From assembly GCA_030063045.1 (NCBI GenBank), contig JAQSEB010000063.1:62001-126000 (forward strand): DNA of 64,000 nucleotides, written 5' to 3'. The notes below the pieces were generated by a model, which saw only the letters and a program-made list of their open reading frames with translations, had not been told where the DNA came from and made no database searches. Each line of letters opens with the position of its first letter. The first letter of the stretch is position 1. Origin of the DNA: Pratylenchus scribneri. Lineage: Eukaryota > Nematoda > Chromadorea > Rhabditida > Pratylenchidae. Both the position numbers and the translations under genes were made by a program. Positions 32,832 to 44,959 of this stretch are shown here, one piece after another.

Positions 32832-35800
32832 ATGAATGTAATTTAAAGTATTATAAGTACAGAATTTTATGGAGAATTTTATAAAAATATTATAAAAATA
32901 AAATTTTTAAGTTAGCCCTCTTAAAATCGGGTTTTTCAAAAAATTTTCAAAATTTCAAAAAATTTCAAAAATTTCTAAGAGGTTAGGTTATAGAAATTTT
33001 ATTTTATTTTTAAAAAAATTCTCAATAAAATTCTGCACTAAAAATAGATTAAGATGTTTGTCATTATCCAACGATTATTCGAGATATGGCCCAAATTAAA
33101 ATTTGTCATGTTCAAACCGTAGGGTGGAGACCCTTAGGAAATTTTTCGAAAAAATTTTTCGTCCTAATAATATGATATAGAGCTCAATCGATTCGCCATA
33201 GTCAATTTAGTAGGAAAAATTTCAATTTCAGCTCAAAATAATGCTATTAAACCAAAGTTATGGTCACTTAAATCTTTTGGTTTAAAAAGCTTAAACCCTT
33301 TAAACTTATGTTTAAGTTGATATAAATGAATTGAAAATGAAAATTCATATACTAAATCGATAATGACGAATTGAATGGAATCATTTTCAAAGCATATATA
33401 GCTCTTCTAAGCTATGTCAACGGCTAAATATGGAATATTTGAAATTTTAAAAAATTATTAAACCGGTTTAAGAAGTTAAAACCTAATCCAAAACATTTAT
33501 ATTATCATATTTCTTCCTTATAAATCATTTGCAACTACTTGGATTCAAACACACGACCACTTTTAAAAACTAAATTTTAACTCTTACGCTAAAGACGGTT
33601 TTCACCCAAATCCAATAGGTTTAAACCGATTTAATTCCGAAACCGCTGGATCAAACCCACACAAAACTTATATTATTTTAAAGCTCTGATTCTGCTCTAT
33701 AAAATGAGCTTATATTTATGGTGAAAAAATTCCGAAGAAAAAAATTTTCCCCGGCTGCGTCAGAAAAATGTCAAAAATCCAATTTTTTGAGAGACCATAA
33801 CTCGGCAACCCATGGACCATTTTATTTTATCAATATCTCATTTTATTCGTCTTATAATTCTCTATTTAAATTACCAATTTCTGCAGCCTTGCGTGCAAAG
33901 CGCATCGAACCCGAAACCATTAAAAATTTTTCTCCTTGTCACTTTGTCCAGAGCATAACTACCCTTTAAATGTAGATTTTGGCCAAGTGCGATATACCAT
34001 TCGAAAGCTGACACTCTGGAGAAGTGCCCTTTCTCCAAGCCGCGCACCAGTTTACCGTCAAGGAAAAAATTTTTTATCTAACCAAACCGTTTTTCAAACC
34101 GGTTTAAAACCCATAAAATCCGGCGAAAGCGGCGCGCCCAGGCGGAGTTCATTGATTCGGAAACTACATTCAAAGAGCTATCCAATGATACCAACCGCAT
34201 GCCTGAGCGAAACCTGGTGAGCGAGTTATTAATGATCAAAAATTTCGAGATTCTCGAGCTCGCGCCTTGAAACCGGAAGTCGCGCAGAAAAATTTTTTGA
34301 CTTAAACGCCTGCTCCTAGTCCGATTACACTTCCCATTTAAATTTCAGCCCGAAAAACACAAATACAACCGAGTTATATCGAAATATCTAAAATGTCTGC
34401 AAAATGTCTACGAAAAATGTCTAAAATCGTCGGGGGGTACGGTAGTGAAAAAATTTTTGGCCAAATCTCTCGGCCAGGAGATCATTATATTCCCTGAACA
34501 AAAAGCGCCAAAATCGGTTGGCACAAAAAAAAGTTTTCCCAGAAAATGCATGGATCCCCCCTCATTTTTTTACAAAGCCGTCGAAAGTACCGCAGCACTC
34601 AATATTTGGAAATTGGAATATTTTATGGAAAAAAAAGAATTTTAATATTTTTTATATTCATTAATATTTCATTTATATGTATTTAAATTGGATTATTGAT
34701 GTGTAAAAATGATTTGCCGCTGGTAGGAATTGAACCTTCGACCTAAAAATTATCAATCTATAGTCAAACCACTGGACTACATCATCAAAAGCGAAAATGG
34801 ATATCAAATTCGTGCTCAGCATCATCGATTACCCTATATTCAACTATTTATTTATGGAAAATGGAAAATATTGAAAATTTTAAAAATTTTTAAACCGGTT
34901 TAAATGGTTTAAAACCGGTTCAGAATAATTAATATTATCATACGATTTTAAATAAATTTATGGTTTCTATTTTTATTATATTAATTTTGTTTCGGTTTGG
35001 TGGTGCCTTGGTCAGGGGGGTTAGGGGGAGGGGTCCGCTACGCTCGGCCTCGGCGACCTTCGCTCGGTCGGCCCGCTCCGCGGCCCTCCCTCGCTCCGGT
35101 CGCCTCGGCCTCGCTTCGCTACCCCCTCCCCCTCCCCCCTGAAACCCCCCACACCCCCACCCCCGAACAGCCGGCGCGCTTCGCGCGCCACCTAGCTCGC
35201 TTCGCTCGCCCCCCCACGGTTTAATTTCACTTATAATGTCATTAAACATCATTTTAAATCATTTAAAGCAACTTGGGTTCGAACCCTCGACCATTCCCAA
35301 AAAATCGTAAAAACCGGTTTTTCATCATTTCAAACCGGTTTAAACCATTATATCTCCTAAACGGTTTGGCCAAATCCAACAAACCATATACCATTTTGAA
35401 GCCCTGGAGTTGCTCTTTAAAATGACACCAAACTTGCCACGATATACACAAATTGTAAAAAGTTATAGCCTGCGGCGTCAAAAAAATGCAAATTTTTCAA
35501 AAATTTCAAATGGCCATAACTTCCTAGCCGTAATTCCGTTTGCTCTGAAATTTTTTTTTGACCCATATTCGGGAGTTTTTCCTATTCAGCGCCCCTAAAT
35601 GCGCAAACTTTCGTTCACACAGTTCCGCGCATTGATCAAAAACTCGCTTATTAGAAAGTTATAGCGCAAACGTCGCGCTGGCCTGTGTTTTGAACCAAAT
35701 TCGTCATGCGATAGCTCATTCGCTTCCTTTCGACATGCTCTACAATATTGCCTAATGATTCGGGGTGAAAAAACCAAACCCTAAAAAGTTACAGTATCTT

Positions 35801-36561
35801 AAACCGGAGAAACCGGTTTTTAAACCGTTAGTTGCGCACTCAAACTTTGGACCCTAAGTTGTGCGCTAGGAGATCATCATGCCAAAAAACCAAACTCTAG
35901 CCAATTTGGCCCAACACAAACCGAGTTACACCTCAAAATGTCTGGAACCCCCCTCATTTTTTTATATACATATAAATAAAACTAGCCCGCAAGCGGGCTC
36001 TTAAACGGCTCGTACACTGTTGCGAAATGTTACACTGTTGAGGAATGTTACACTGTTGAGGTGTATGAGGACGCATTGAAAAGCTGTCTCTAGTCCTTTT
36101 GAAAAAATGTGCAAGTTATCTTCTCTTATTGCGTCGTCAATTCGCTTGGGACTCGGCTACGCTCGCTCCGGCCGCTTCGCGGCCTCCGCTCGCTCCGCCT
36201 CGTCCCAAGCAAACCGCCGTCGAGTTTATTTTGGGGACCGGGGGATTATTTGGGTAACCTGGGGTTTATTTGTGGAACACTGTTTAATAACCATTTTTAC
36301 ATAAAATGCCATCACTAACAAAATTGCTGAAAAATTTGGAAATGAAAAATTGAAATAATTTTTAAAATTTTGTATCTTTGTAATTAATGGACATTTTAAT
36401 TTAAAATAAAGTAATATCGATGCAGAAATTTATGTAGAATTTTATAAAAATATTTTAAAAATAAAATTTTTAAGTTAACTCTCATAAAACTGGGTTTTTC
36501 AAAAAAATTTCAACATTTCAAAAATTTTCAAAAATTTCTAAGGGGCTAGGTTATGGAATTT
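32832..36561 (+). repeat. 3.7-kb repeat block, copy 2
   Basis: This is the counterpart of 5687-9409, with the third copy of the 1.05-kb unit at 34943-36000 and hairpin copy a repeated at 36145-36209. The flanks differ on both sides. It is followed directly by a diverged copy of the same family rather than by unique DNA, so it now lies in an uninterrupted repeat tract from about 29.4 to 39.5 kb. Confidence 0.85.
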
Positions 36562-39545
36562 TTATTTTATTTATAAAAAATTCTATATAAAATTCTCCAC
36601 TAAAAATGAAAAATAAATTATTTAAAAACCACACAAATAATCAATATATGGTTCAAAATTCATTTGGCAATTTGACCAAAGGGGTGAGGGCCCTTAAAAA
36701 ATTTTTCAAAAAATTTTTTCGTCCAAATAATATGATAAAGAGCTCAATCGAATCGCCATGGTCGATTTAGTAGGCTAAATTTCAATTTCAAATTATTTGA
36801 AGCATTTATACCAAAGATATGGTCACTTGAAATTTTTGGTTCAAAATGTTTAAACCCTATAAACTATTGTTTAAATTAATCAAAATTAGTAAAAATTGAA
36901 ATTTCATATACTAAATCGACTATGGCGGATCGAATGAATATATTTATAAAGCATATACAACTCGTCTAGCTATGTCACCGGCTTAATATGCAATTTTAGA
37001 AATTTTAAAAAATTATTAAACCGGTTTAAGAAGATTTAATCTAGGCAAAAACTTTTATAATATCATATTTCATCATTATAAACAATTTTAAGCAACAGGG
37101 AATCGAACCCACGACCTCCGTAAAAAACCAAATTTTACCCTCTACGCTAAACATGGATTTGACCAAAATCCAACTGGTTTAAACCGGTATAATTCACAAA
37201 CCATTGGTCCAAACCTCAAGAAACATTATATATTTTTAAAGCCCTGATTCTGCTCTTTAAAAAGAGCCTAAATTTATGGTGAAAAAATTGCGAAGAAAAA
37301 AATTTTTCCCGGCTGCGCGAGAAAAATGCCAAAAATCCAATTTTGAGTGACCATAACTTGGCAACCCATGGACTGTTTAATTTGTTTTTAAGCTCATTTT
37401 ATTCGCCTTTTAATGCTATATCTAAAAAACAAAAGTACGCAGCCTTGCGCGTAAAGCGCATCGAACCCGAAACCATTAAAAATTTTTCTCCTTAAAAAAT
37501 ATGTCACTTTGTCCAGAGCATAACTAACCTTTAAATGTAAATTTTGGCCAAGTGCGATATACCATTCGAAAGCTGACACTCTGGAGAAGTGCCCTTTCTC
37601 TAAGCCGCACACCAGTTTACCGTCAAGGAAAAAAATTTTACCTAACCAAACCGTTTTTCAAACCGGTTTAAAACCCATAAAATCCGGCGAAAGCGGCGCG
37701 CCCAGGCGGAGTTCATTGATTCTGTAACTACATTCAAAGAGCTATCCAATGATACCAACCTCATGCCTGAGCGAAACCTGGTGAGCGAGTTATTAATGAT
37801 CAAAAATTTCGAGATTCTCGAGCTCGCGCCTTGAAACCGGAAGTCGCGCAGAAAAATTTTTTGACTTAAACGCCTGCTCCTAGCCGGAATACACCTCCCA
37901 TTTAATTTTTAGATCAAAAAGAAGCAATTAGAACAGAATTAGAGCAAAATATCTAAAATGTCTGCAAAATGTCTACGCAAAATGTCTAAAATCGCCGGGG
38001 GGTATGGTAGTGAAAAAATTTTTGGCCAAATCTCTTGGGCAGGAGATCATTATATTCCCTGAACAAAAAGCGCCAAAATCGGTTGGCACAAAAAAAAGTT
38101 TTCCCAGAAAATGCATGGATCCCCCCTCATTTTTTTACAAAGCCGTCGAGTAATGCAGCACTCACTATTTGGAAATTGGAATATTTTATGGAAAAAAAAA
38201 GAATTTTAATATTTTTTTATATTCATTAATATTTCATTTATATGTATTTAAATTGGATTATTGATGTGTAAAAATGATTTGCCGCTGGTAGGAATTGAAC
38301 CTTCGACCTCAAAATTATAAATCTAGAGTCAAACCATTGGACTAAATCATCAAAAGCGAAAATGGATATCAAATTCATGCTCAGCATCATCGATTACCCT
38401 ATATTCAAATATTTATTTATGGAAAATGGAAAATATTGGAAATTTTAAAAATTATTAAACCGGTTTAAATGGTTTAAAACCGGTTCAGAATGATTTATAT
38501 TATCATATTTTATCATTATAAATCATTTGCCATTACTGGGATTCGAACCCACGACCTCATAAAAAATCGATTTTAACCCCCTACGCTAAAGGCGGTTTTC
38601 ACCCAAATCCGACCCACTTAAACCGGTTTAACTCCGAAACCGCTGGTCCAAACCCCCACAAACCATATGTCATTTTAAAGCTCTGGTTCAGCTCTATCAA
38701 ATAAGACTAAATTCGGTGTCCTAAAAAACCGTAGGAAAAAATTTTACTTGCATGCGCGAAAAAAATTCTAAATTTTGAACCATTTAAACCGGCATAACTT
38801 TTGAACGCTTGGACCTTTCGGCGAGATCTTTTTTTTATAATTTTTCCCCGAATTTTCTACGCCTAAAAACACTTTCGCCCCACTTTGTTTACCAACAACG
38901 GTTTGCGCTGCGAGCCTAAAAGCACCTGTATTGGCTGTAGATACGATTTTGCCATAACTCCCTTCGAAATTAACCAAATTTGGCGTGTGATAGCTCATTC
39001 GACGCATTTTTACAGTGGCTACAAAATATCTAAGCGATTTGGCACAAAACTCGCGCGGGAAAATTTTATGGCCAAAAAAGTGGCCAAATTTGGCCATTTA
39101 TTTTTTTCTCGACTTATATCTCGAGAATGAGGGGAAAAAAGTCCGAACCAAAATTTTTCCTGAATTCCCTAGGAGATCAGCTTTCGAATGATACCATACA
39201 CTAAATCCAAAACCTCCGGCAAAATCTCAAATTTGATTTCAAAGCTACATCCCCCCTAATTTTTATGTTGGCACTATGCCGGAGCGGAAAACGCTCGCGC
39301 AAAAAAATTTTTTTTTCCAAAAAATTCGCCATGCTAAATTACCCATAAAAACATCAAATTCCTGGGGAAAATCTCAAACCCGAGCAAACTCTCGACTTGG
39401 CCACTCTCGAAACCGGTTTTTAAACCGGTTGGTCGGGCACCCAAAATCGATACCCAAAGTTGTCCGCTAGGAGATCATTGTTATTTTAAACCGTTCTCTA
39501 GCCCTAAAAACCCAGCCCAAACTCATTTTCACTTTGATGTGTATA
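36562..39545 (+). repeat. Diverged composite-repeat copy, interrupted by Ginger element
   Basis: The first part (to about 37960) aligns with 5860-7240, and the second (37970-39540) with 3555-5680 but without the internal duplication. It includes tRNA-like elements at 37083-37150, 38278-38350 and 38524-38595. It breaks off at GATGTGTATA, where the transposon is inserted, and resumes at 42415. Confidence 0.8.
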
Positions 39546-39803
39546 TGTTGCAGCTAATTTGCGGAATTAGCTAATCCCGGGACTAGCTAGCTAAAATGCG
39601 GAATCCGCGTTTTAGCTAGCCGGCCTAGCTAATCCTGGGAATAGCTAGCTAAAACACGGATTCCGCATTCTAGCTAGCTAATCCTGGGAATAGCTGACCC
39701 AGGCCAGCTAATTCCGGGAATTCGCAGCTAAGTTAGCTAATATTGGAGAAATTGAAATAAATTTAATAAAAAATAAATAATTTAATTAAAAATCGAATTT
39801 TTT
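39546..39803 (+). repeat. Left terminal inverted repeat of the Ginger element
   Basis: It matches the reverse complement of 42157-42414 to the base as far as I can read. The outer 190 bp is built from AGCTAG-rich palindromic modules, for example GCTAGCTAAAATGCGG paired with CCGCGTTTTAGCTAGC, and is far richer in GC than the rest of the element. Confidence 0.9.
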
Positions 39804-39956
39804 TCTCAATGCCTGATTTTAGATCCGATAATTATAATTAGAAATATGAAATAAATTTAAAATTTTTATTTATAATAAAATCAAGAATAATTTAAATAAA
39901 GCATCAAAAATAAAGTAAAATCAACAACAAAATTTTATTTTGAAAGAAAAATATTC

Positions 39957-41998
39957 TTAATCCTCATGTTTATTATCGCATGGATTTGAGCTGTGGCATT
40001 TGCTGTTGCATTTCAAATTGTTTTTGAAACATTTGCAGCTTCCTTTCTTGCATGTTTTGGTGCAGCCGCATTTGAAAAAGCCTTGACCTGTTCCCATTGA
40101 TGACTTCCTGGCAGCCTCCCGAAGACTGATCTCCTTTCCTGGTGGCACATTTTCGGCTGCAATGAAATGTTCTTTGCATGGAGTGAATTGGTTGGAGGTG
40201 AATCGCTGTGCCAATACGCCATGTTCTGTGCCGAGTTTGTGCAGTCCTTCTTCGTTCACCTGAATTTTTAATTAAAATATTTAAATATGAATAAATGAAA
40301 TTGCCTCCAAAACAACGGCTTTCACATTGCCAAATTCCGCTCGGCCTCTGTCCACATCAGGGATTGGGACCATCACTGTTGCGCCAATTTGTTGCAGTGG
40401 GAAGCGTTTGGCGGAATTGTTCAGCATTTTGTCCGCTTGTTTCATTTGAGATTTTTTGGCTGCATTCCTTTGTTCCGATGCCTTTTCTTCTTTGTTGCAA
40501 TGCTGGCAAAGCACATTGGTGCCATATCCTTCCTCGGCTTCATTTTCTTTCACCGAACATGGCGCAATTGCATGGCATGTTTTCTGGCATTTTCTGCATT
40601 TGTGGGCGCCTGCTTTCTTTCCACACACCACGCACAAAACCTTAATTGAAAATTATCAACAAAATTTTCATCATTTAATTAATTATTTTAATTATTTGGA
40701 TTAATTTTAATATGATTAATAAAATTAAAACCTCATTTGATGAAGATGGATTATTTTCATCCGCCTCTTCCGCATCATCAATTTCTTCGATTGTTTGTGC
40801 CTCTTCCGCCTCATCAATGTCTTCATTCAATGCCATTTTCAATTGCTCCTCGTTGTGGATTAATTCATTGACATCTTCCGGCAAATTTGCTTTTTGAATG
40901 CCCAGTTTTGCCTCACTTCCGAACATGGCCTTGTATGGTGATCGACCTATTCCTGAATATTTTATATTAAAAAATAATTAATCAAAAATAAAACCTTCAT
41001 GCAGACGAGAATTGATTTGCCATTGGACAAATCGCAGGCCTTCACTCCATTTTGTCGTATGGTTGTCCTTTTTCCAGCAGGCCAACATTTTGCGGATTTC
41101 TTGGTTCAGGCGCTCAATTGATCCTTGTGATTGTGAATGGCGGGCAGAGCCATGCACCATCTTGCAATTTGGCCATAAATTGTGGATTTCTTCGATGACC
41201 TAATTTTTAAAAATAAAATTTAATCATTTTAATTAATAAATTTAACCCTGCTTGCTGTAAATTCGCGCCCGTTGTCGGTGTGCAGCAGAACCGGCGCCCC
41301 CAAAATTGAAAAGATGTCGACCAATTGCATTGCCACTTCTTCAGCCGTTTTTGATTTCAGCGGCCGAATCATGCAGAATTTTGTGAGGTGGTCTTGGTAG
41401 GAGAGCACATATTTGAAGGGGCCGTCAGGTTCGGACTGAAAGTCAATCAAGTCAGCCTTAACAATTATTATTTCATTAATAAGAATTTTTAATTAATTAA
41501 ATAAACCTGGCATCTGGAATTCATTGCGGATGATACAATCGGCTTCGTGACAATTCCTTTGCGCACTGCAGGTTTTTTCAATTGGCATGTTTCGCATAAA
41601 GACAAATATGCGCTAATAATCTCTTGAGTTATATTTGCATATGTTTCTGCCAGTCGATAGTACATTTTTATTCGTCCGCTGTGTCCCAATTCCTCGTGAA
41701 CCCGGTCTATCACTGCGAAAATGTCCTTAATTTTTAAATATTTAATAATAAACAAAAATTAAAAAACCTCTTTGCAAACAAAGCGTAATTCCGTGCCTTT
41801 TTTGATCAGTTTTTGCACCCTGACTCCTTCCACATTCAATTCCAAAATGTCAAATTTGTCCAGCAATCGATAATCGCTCTTTGCTTTCTTGATAGAATGA
41901 TCATTTTCCAGTTGAATTAATCGTTGTAATTTTGTGGCATATTCTTCGCGGGAAATAATAGGTAAATTCTCAATTTTTTATTCGAATTTTGCTTCCAT
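39957..41998 (-). CDS. Ginger integrase-type transposase, seven exons, early stop codon
   Basis: Exons on the minus strand: 41998-41768, 41725-41507, 41456-41247, 41199-40995, 40952-40732, 40640 to about 40305 (GC donor, GAG|GCAATT) and 40259-39957. Exon 2 has the HHCC zinc finger (H..ELGHSG ... C-x2-C). Exons 3-4 hold the DDE core: D in LIDFQSEPDG, D in HTDNGREF and E in QGSIERLN. Exon 5 is acidic; exon 6 has a C-x2-C finger (CVVCGKK...CRKCQKTC); exon 7 ends in a CXC/tesmin-like domain (CGCTKTCKKGSCKC). The fold is that of GIN/KRBA2/SCAND3-type integrases. Codon 7 after the first ATG is TAA (41978-41980), so either translation starts later or this copy is inactive. Otherwise it looks intact. 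Confidence 0.85.
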
Positions 41999-42156
41999 AA
42001 TTTCTAGAGGATTTAATTAATAATTTATTATTTCGAGTTTGTAAAATAAATTATAAAAATAGAAATGACATTCGATGTAAATAATTGTTTGGGATAATGG
42101 AAAATTATTTTTGAATTTTAAAAATATTGATTTATTCATTATTAAATGTCCGAATT

Positions 42157-42414
42157 AAAAAATTCGATTTTTAATTAAATTATTTATTTTTTATTAAATT
42201 TATTTCAATTTCTCCAATATTAGCTAACTTAGCTGCGAATTCCCGGAATTAGCTGGCCTGGGTCAGCTATTCCCAGGATTAGCTAGCTAGAATGCGGAAT
42301 CCGTGTTTTAGCTAGCTATTCCCAGGATTAGCTAGGCCGGCTAGCTAAAACGCGGATTCCGCATTTTAGCTAGCTAGTCCCGGGATTAGCTAATTCCGCA
42401 AATTAGCTGCAACA
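42157..42414 (-). repeat. Right terminal inverted repeat of the Ginger element
   Basis: This is the reverse complement of the left TIR. Transcription of the transposase on the minus strand would start inside or just left of this repeat, since the first ATG is 159 bp from its inner edge. Confidence 0.9.
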
Positions 42415-42978
42415 TATACATCCCCCCTCATTTTTTTATATACATATAACTAGCCCGCAAGCGGGCTCTTAAACTGCGTACAACTCTGGCTTGGAACAAT
42501 GGGGGTGAGGGGGACAGTGGGAGGTTGCTATATGTGGGAAAGGATTTTATACTGCTGGGCTTTAGCCCTTTGGGGACATCATGATTTAATTACACTTTTC
42601 CATCTTCGCCCCTTCGGGGCTCAAATCTAACGCTTCGCGCCTTCGGCGCTCAGCTACCTTTTGTATGAAATGGGAAATCGAGATTTAGTTAAACTTTTCC
42701 ATCTTCGCCCCTTCGGGGCTCAAATCGAACGCTTCGCGCCTTCGGCGCTCAGCTACCATTTGTATGAAATGGGAAATCGAGATTTAGTTAAACTTTTTCA
42801 TCTTCGCCCCTTCGGGGCTCAGATCGAACGCGTCGCCCCTTTAAGAATATATCCATTGCAAAAATTGCAAGAAAAAATTTTATGAAACAAAATTAATACG
42901 TGAATATAAAATTGTACATCAAAATTTTAAAAAAATTTGTAAATATTATGTGTAAAAATGTTGTAAATTTTCCTTGAA

Positions 42979-44788
42979 TTATTCATATTTCATCTCCCAT
43001 GCCATACAAAAATTACGACAATAATTTAATTTATGACAAAAATGACATTTGACTGGCTGGAATTCACGTGTTAATCCTTGTTCTTTTCGTCTGTTTTATT
43101 ACATAAATATATATTTAAAAATATTAAAAATTACATTTTTTTGATACACCCTGCATGTACAAATTTTTGACAACAATAAGTCCTGCAACATTGTCCAATA
43201 TAATTTTCAATCATTTCATCACTTTCGGCATTAATATCCGTTAATATGCATGCATCCTTATAAGGATGTTCATAAATTGGCCCAATATTACAATAAGAAC
43301 ATTTAAAATTCATATTAGCCAGAAATTCTCGAGGATTATAATTAGTTTCTTAATTAAAATAAGTAATTATATAAAAATTAATTTAACAATTACTTTTTTT
43401 ACTTTTGTGGCTGTATTCAACAATGTTATATTCCTTCACACATTTATTATATTGTTCATCCCATATTCTTCTTTCTTTCCATTCCTGAACACTTGATTTT
43501 GCTTTTTCAATAATAGTGGCCTTATCATTCAAAATAATTTTTTGACATTTTTTGCAGGATATAGCGTTTCCAGTTTTAAAACCAATTTCCTTACTAAAAA
43601 TATTATGGAAAAAAAAGATAAAAAAATGTTCTATAAAAGCACCATTCTTGAAGGCACCAACGATGAAAATCGCAACCACATTTCTCATTGTTGAAAGGCC
43701 ATCCATATCTATCTTTTTTGTGACACCATTCATTTATAATTATTTCATCACATTGTGCACAAATTATTGTTTCACTACAATGATGACAATATTTTTCTCC
43801 ACTTTGATGAGCCCAGGGGCAACTTATTATTAAAATACAAAATAATTGTCATCATTTTTAAATTCACCTTTTAAACTCCTTAGGAATTTTTATTTCAACT
43901 TCATTTGGCAAAGAACAAAAAATTTCATAAATACTTAATTAAAATCATTTAAAATTAATGCTAAAATAATAATCTAATAATTCACCTTCGTGGTATTGTA
44001 TTAAAGTCACTATTTCATTGCAAAATCGGCATTTATCCAAAGAGCTGCATTTACGAATAATTTTTTTAAAATTTAAAATCAAAAAACCATTTTTAAAATT
44101 GAAAGAATTAATTTTTTGATTAATTTATGTAAAAATTCATTCTTAATTAATAAATAAAAAATTAAATATAGACCAATTTATATACCTAAAAAATATTTTA
44201 AGTAAATTAAAATTATTATTTATATAAAATTTACTCACGTAATATTAATTTGATAATTAAATAAATCTTTTATTTTCACTTGACATTTAGAGTGCATAAA
44301 ATGGCCACATCCAAATTGTATATTATAAGGCGGAATCCTTTTATTGTTTTCAATAGTGGCCAATGTAGAATATTCAGTAGGATAAGCCAATTGAAAATGC
44401 CCCCCACATTCCACGCAATATTCTTTACAGCAATATCTACAATAATCCAATTCATCATCTGGTGAACTAAAAATAATTAAATCTATATCTAAATTCAATA
44501 AATAATACGTTAAAAACAGAAAAAAATGAAAAAATTAAATCTTTTTTATTATCAAAACCTAAAATTGTTAAATAAAAATTTTGTCATTCAATACCATATT
44601 TTTTATCCATCCTAAGAAAATCAAAATAAACCAATTATATCAATGTAAATAAGTAAACATACATATACCAAGAATCTTTATAAACATCACACAGTGAACA
44701 AAGAGAATGGCCACAGGCCATTTTTTTATTGGCCAAATTTGTTGATTGGCAATGAATACAACGCGAATTCAGATTTGATTTCGATGAA
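42979..44788 (-). pseudogene. RING-like protein, downstream part, copy 2, probable frameshift
   Basis: This is the copy of 23959-25769 with the same exon borders. Near 44016 TATTTCATTG replaces TATTTCCATTG; the missing base lies inside the small CRFCNGN exon and shifts its frame after CRFCN. If that exon is used, this copy is broken while copy 1 is not. One other change gives K to E near 43584. Confidence 0.45.
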
Positions 44789-44959
44789 CTGCAAATAAGT
44801 AAAAAAATTAATTAATATTAATTATATGATTTAAATATGATCCAAACCAACTTAATTGTGTAAAAATAAGTGATATAATTAATAAAGAATGAATAAATTA
44901 TAATGTTTTTTAATATCAAAAAAAAGATCTTTGTTTTTAGATATGAAATAATATAAATA

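Larger units (their letters stand above)
39546..42414. mobile_element. Ginger-type DNA transposon, complete (2869 bp)
   Basis: The terminal inverted repeats (258 bp, apparently identical) start TGTTGCAGC and end GCTGCAACA, so the element has TG...CA termini. It is flanked by a 4-bp duplication TATA (39542-39545 and 42415-42418). The uninterrupted site GTGTATACATCC is visible at 5671-5682, confirming the borders. It encodes a retroviral-integrase-like transposase on the minus strand. Long TIRs, TG/CA ends, a 4-bp duplication and an integrase core together match Ginger elements. Confidence 0.92.

Noticed and set aside
39957..42000. LTR retrotransposon instead of a DNA transposon
   Set aside because: The integrase is retrotransposon-like, but the ends are inverted repeats, not direct LTRs, and there is no reverse transcriptase.
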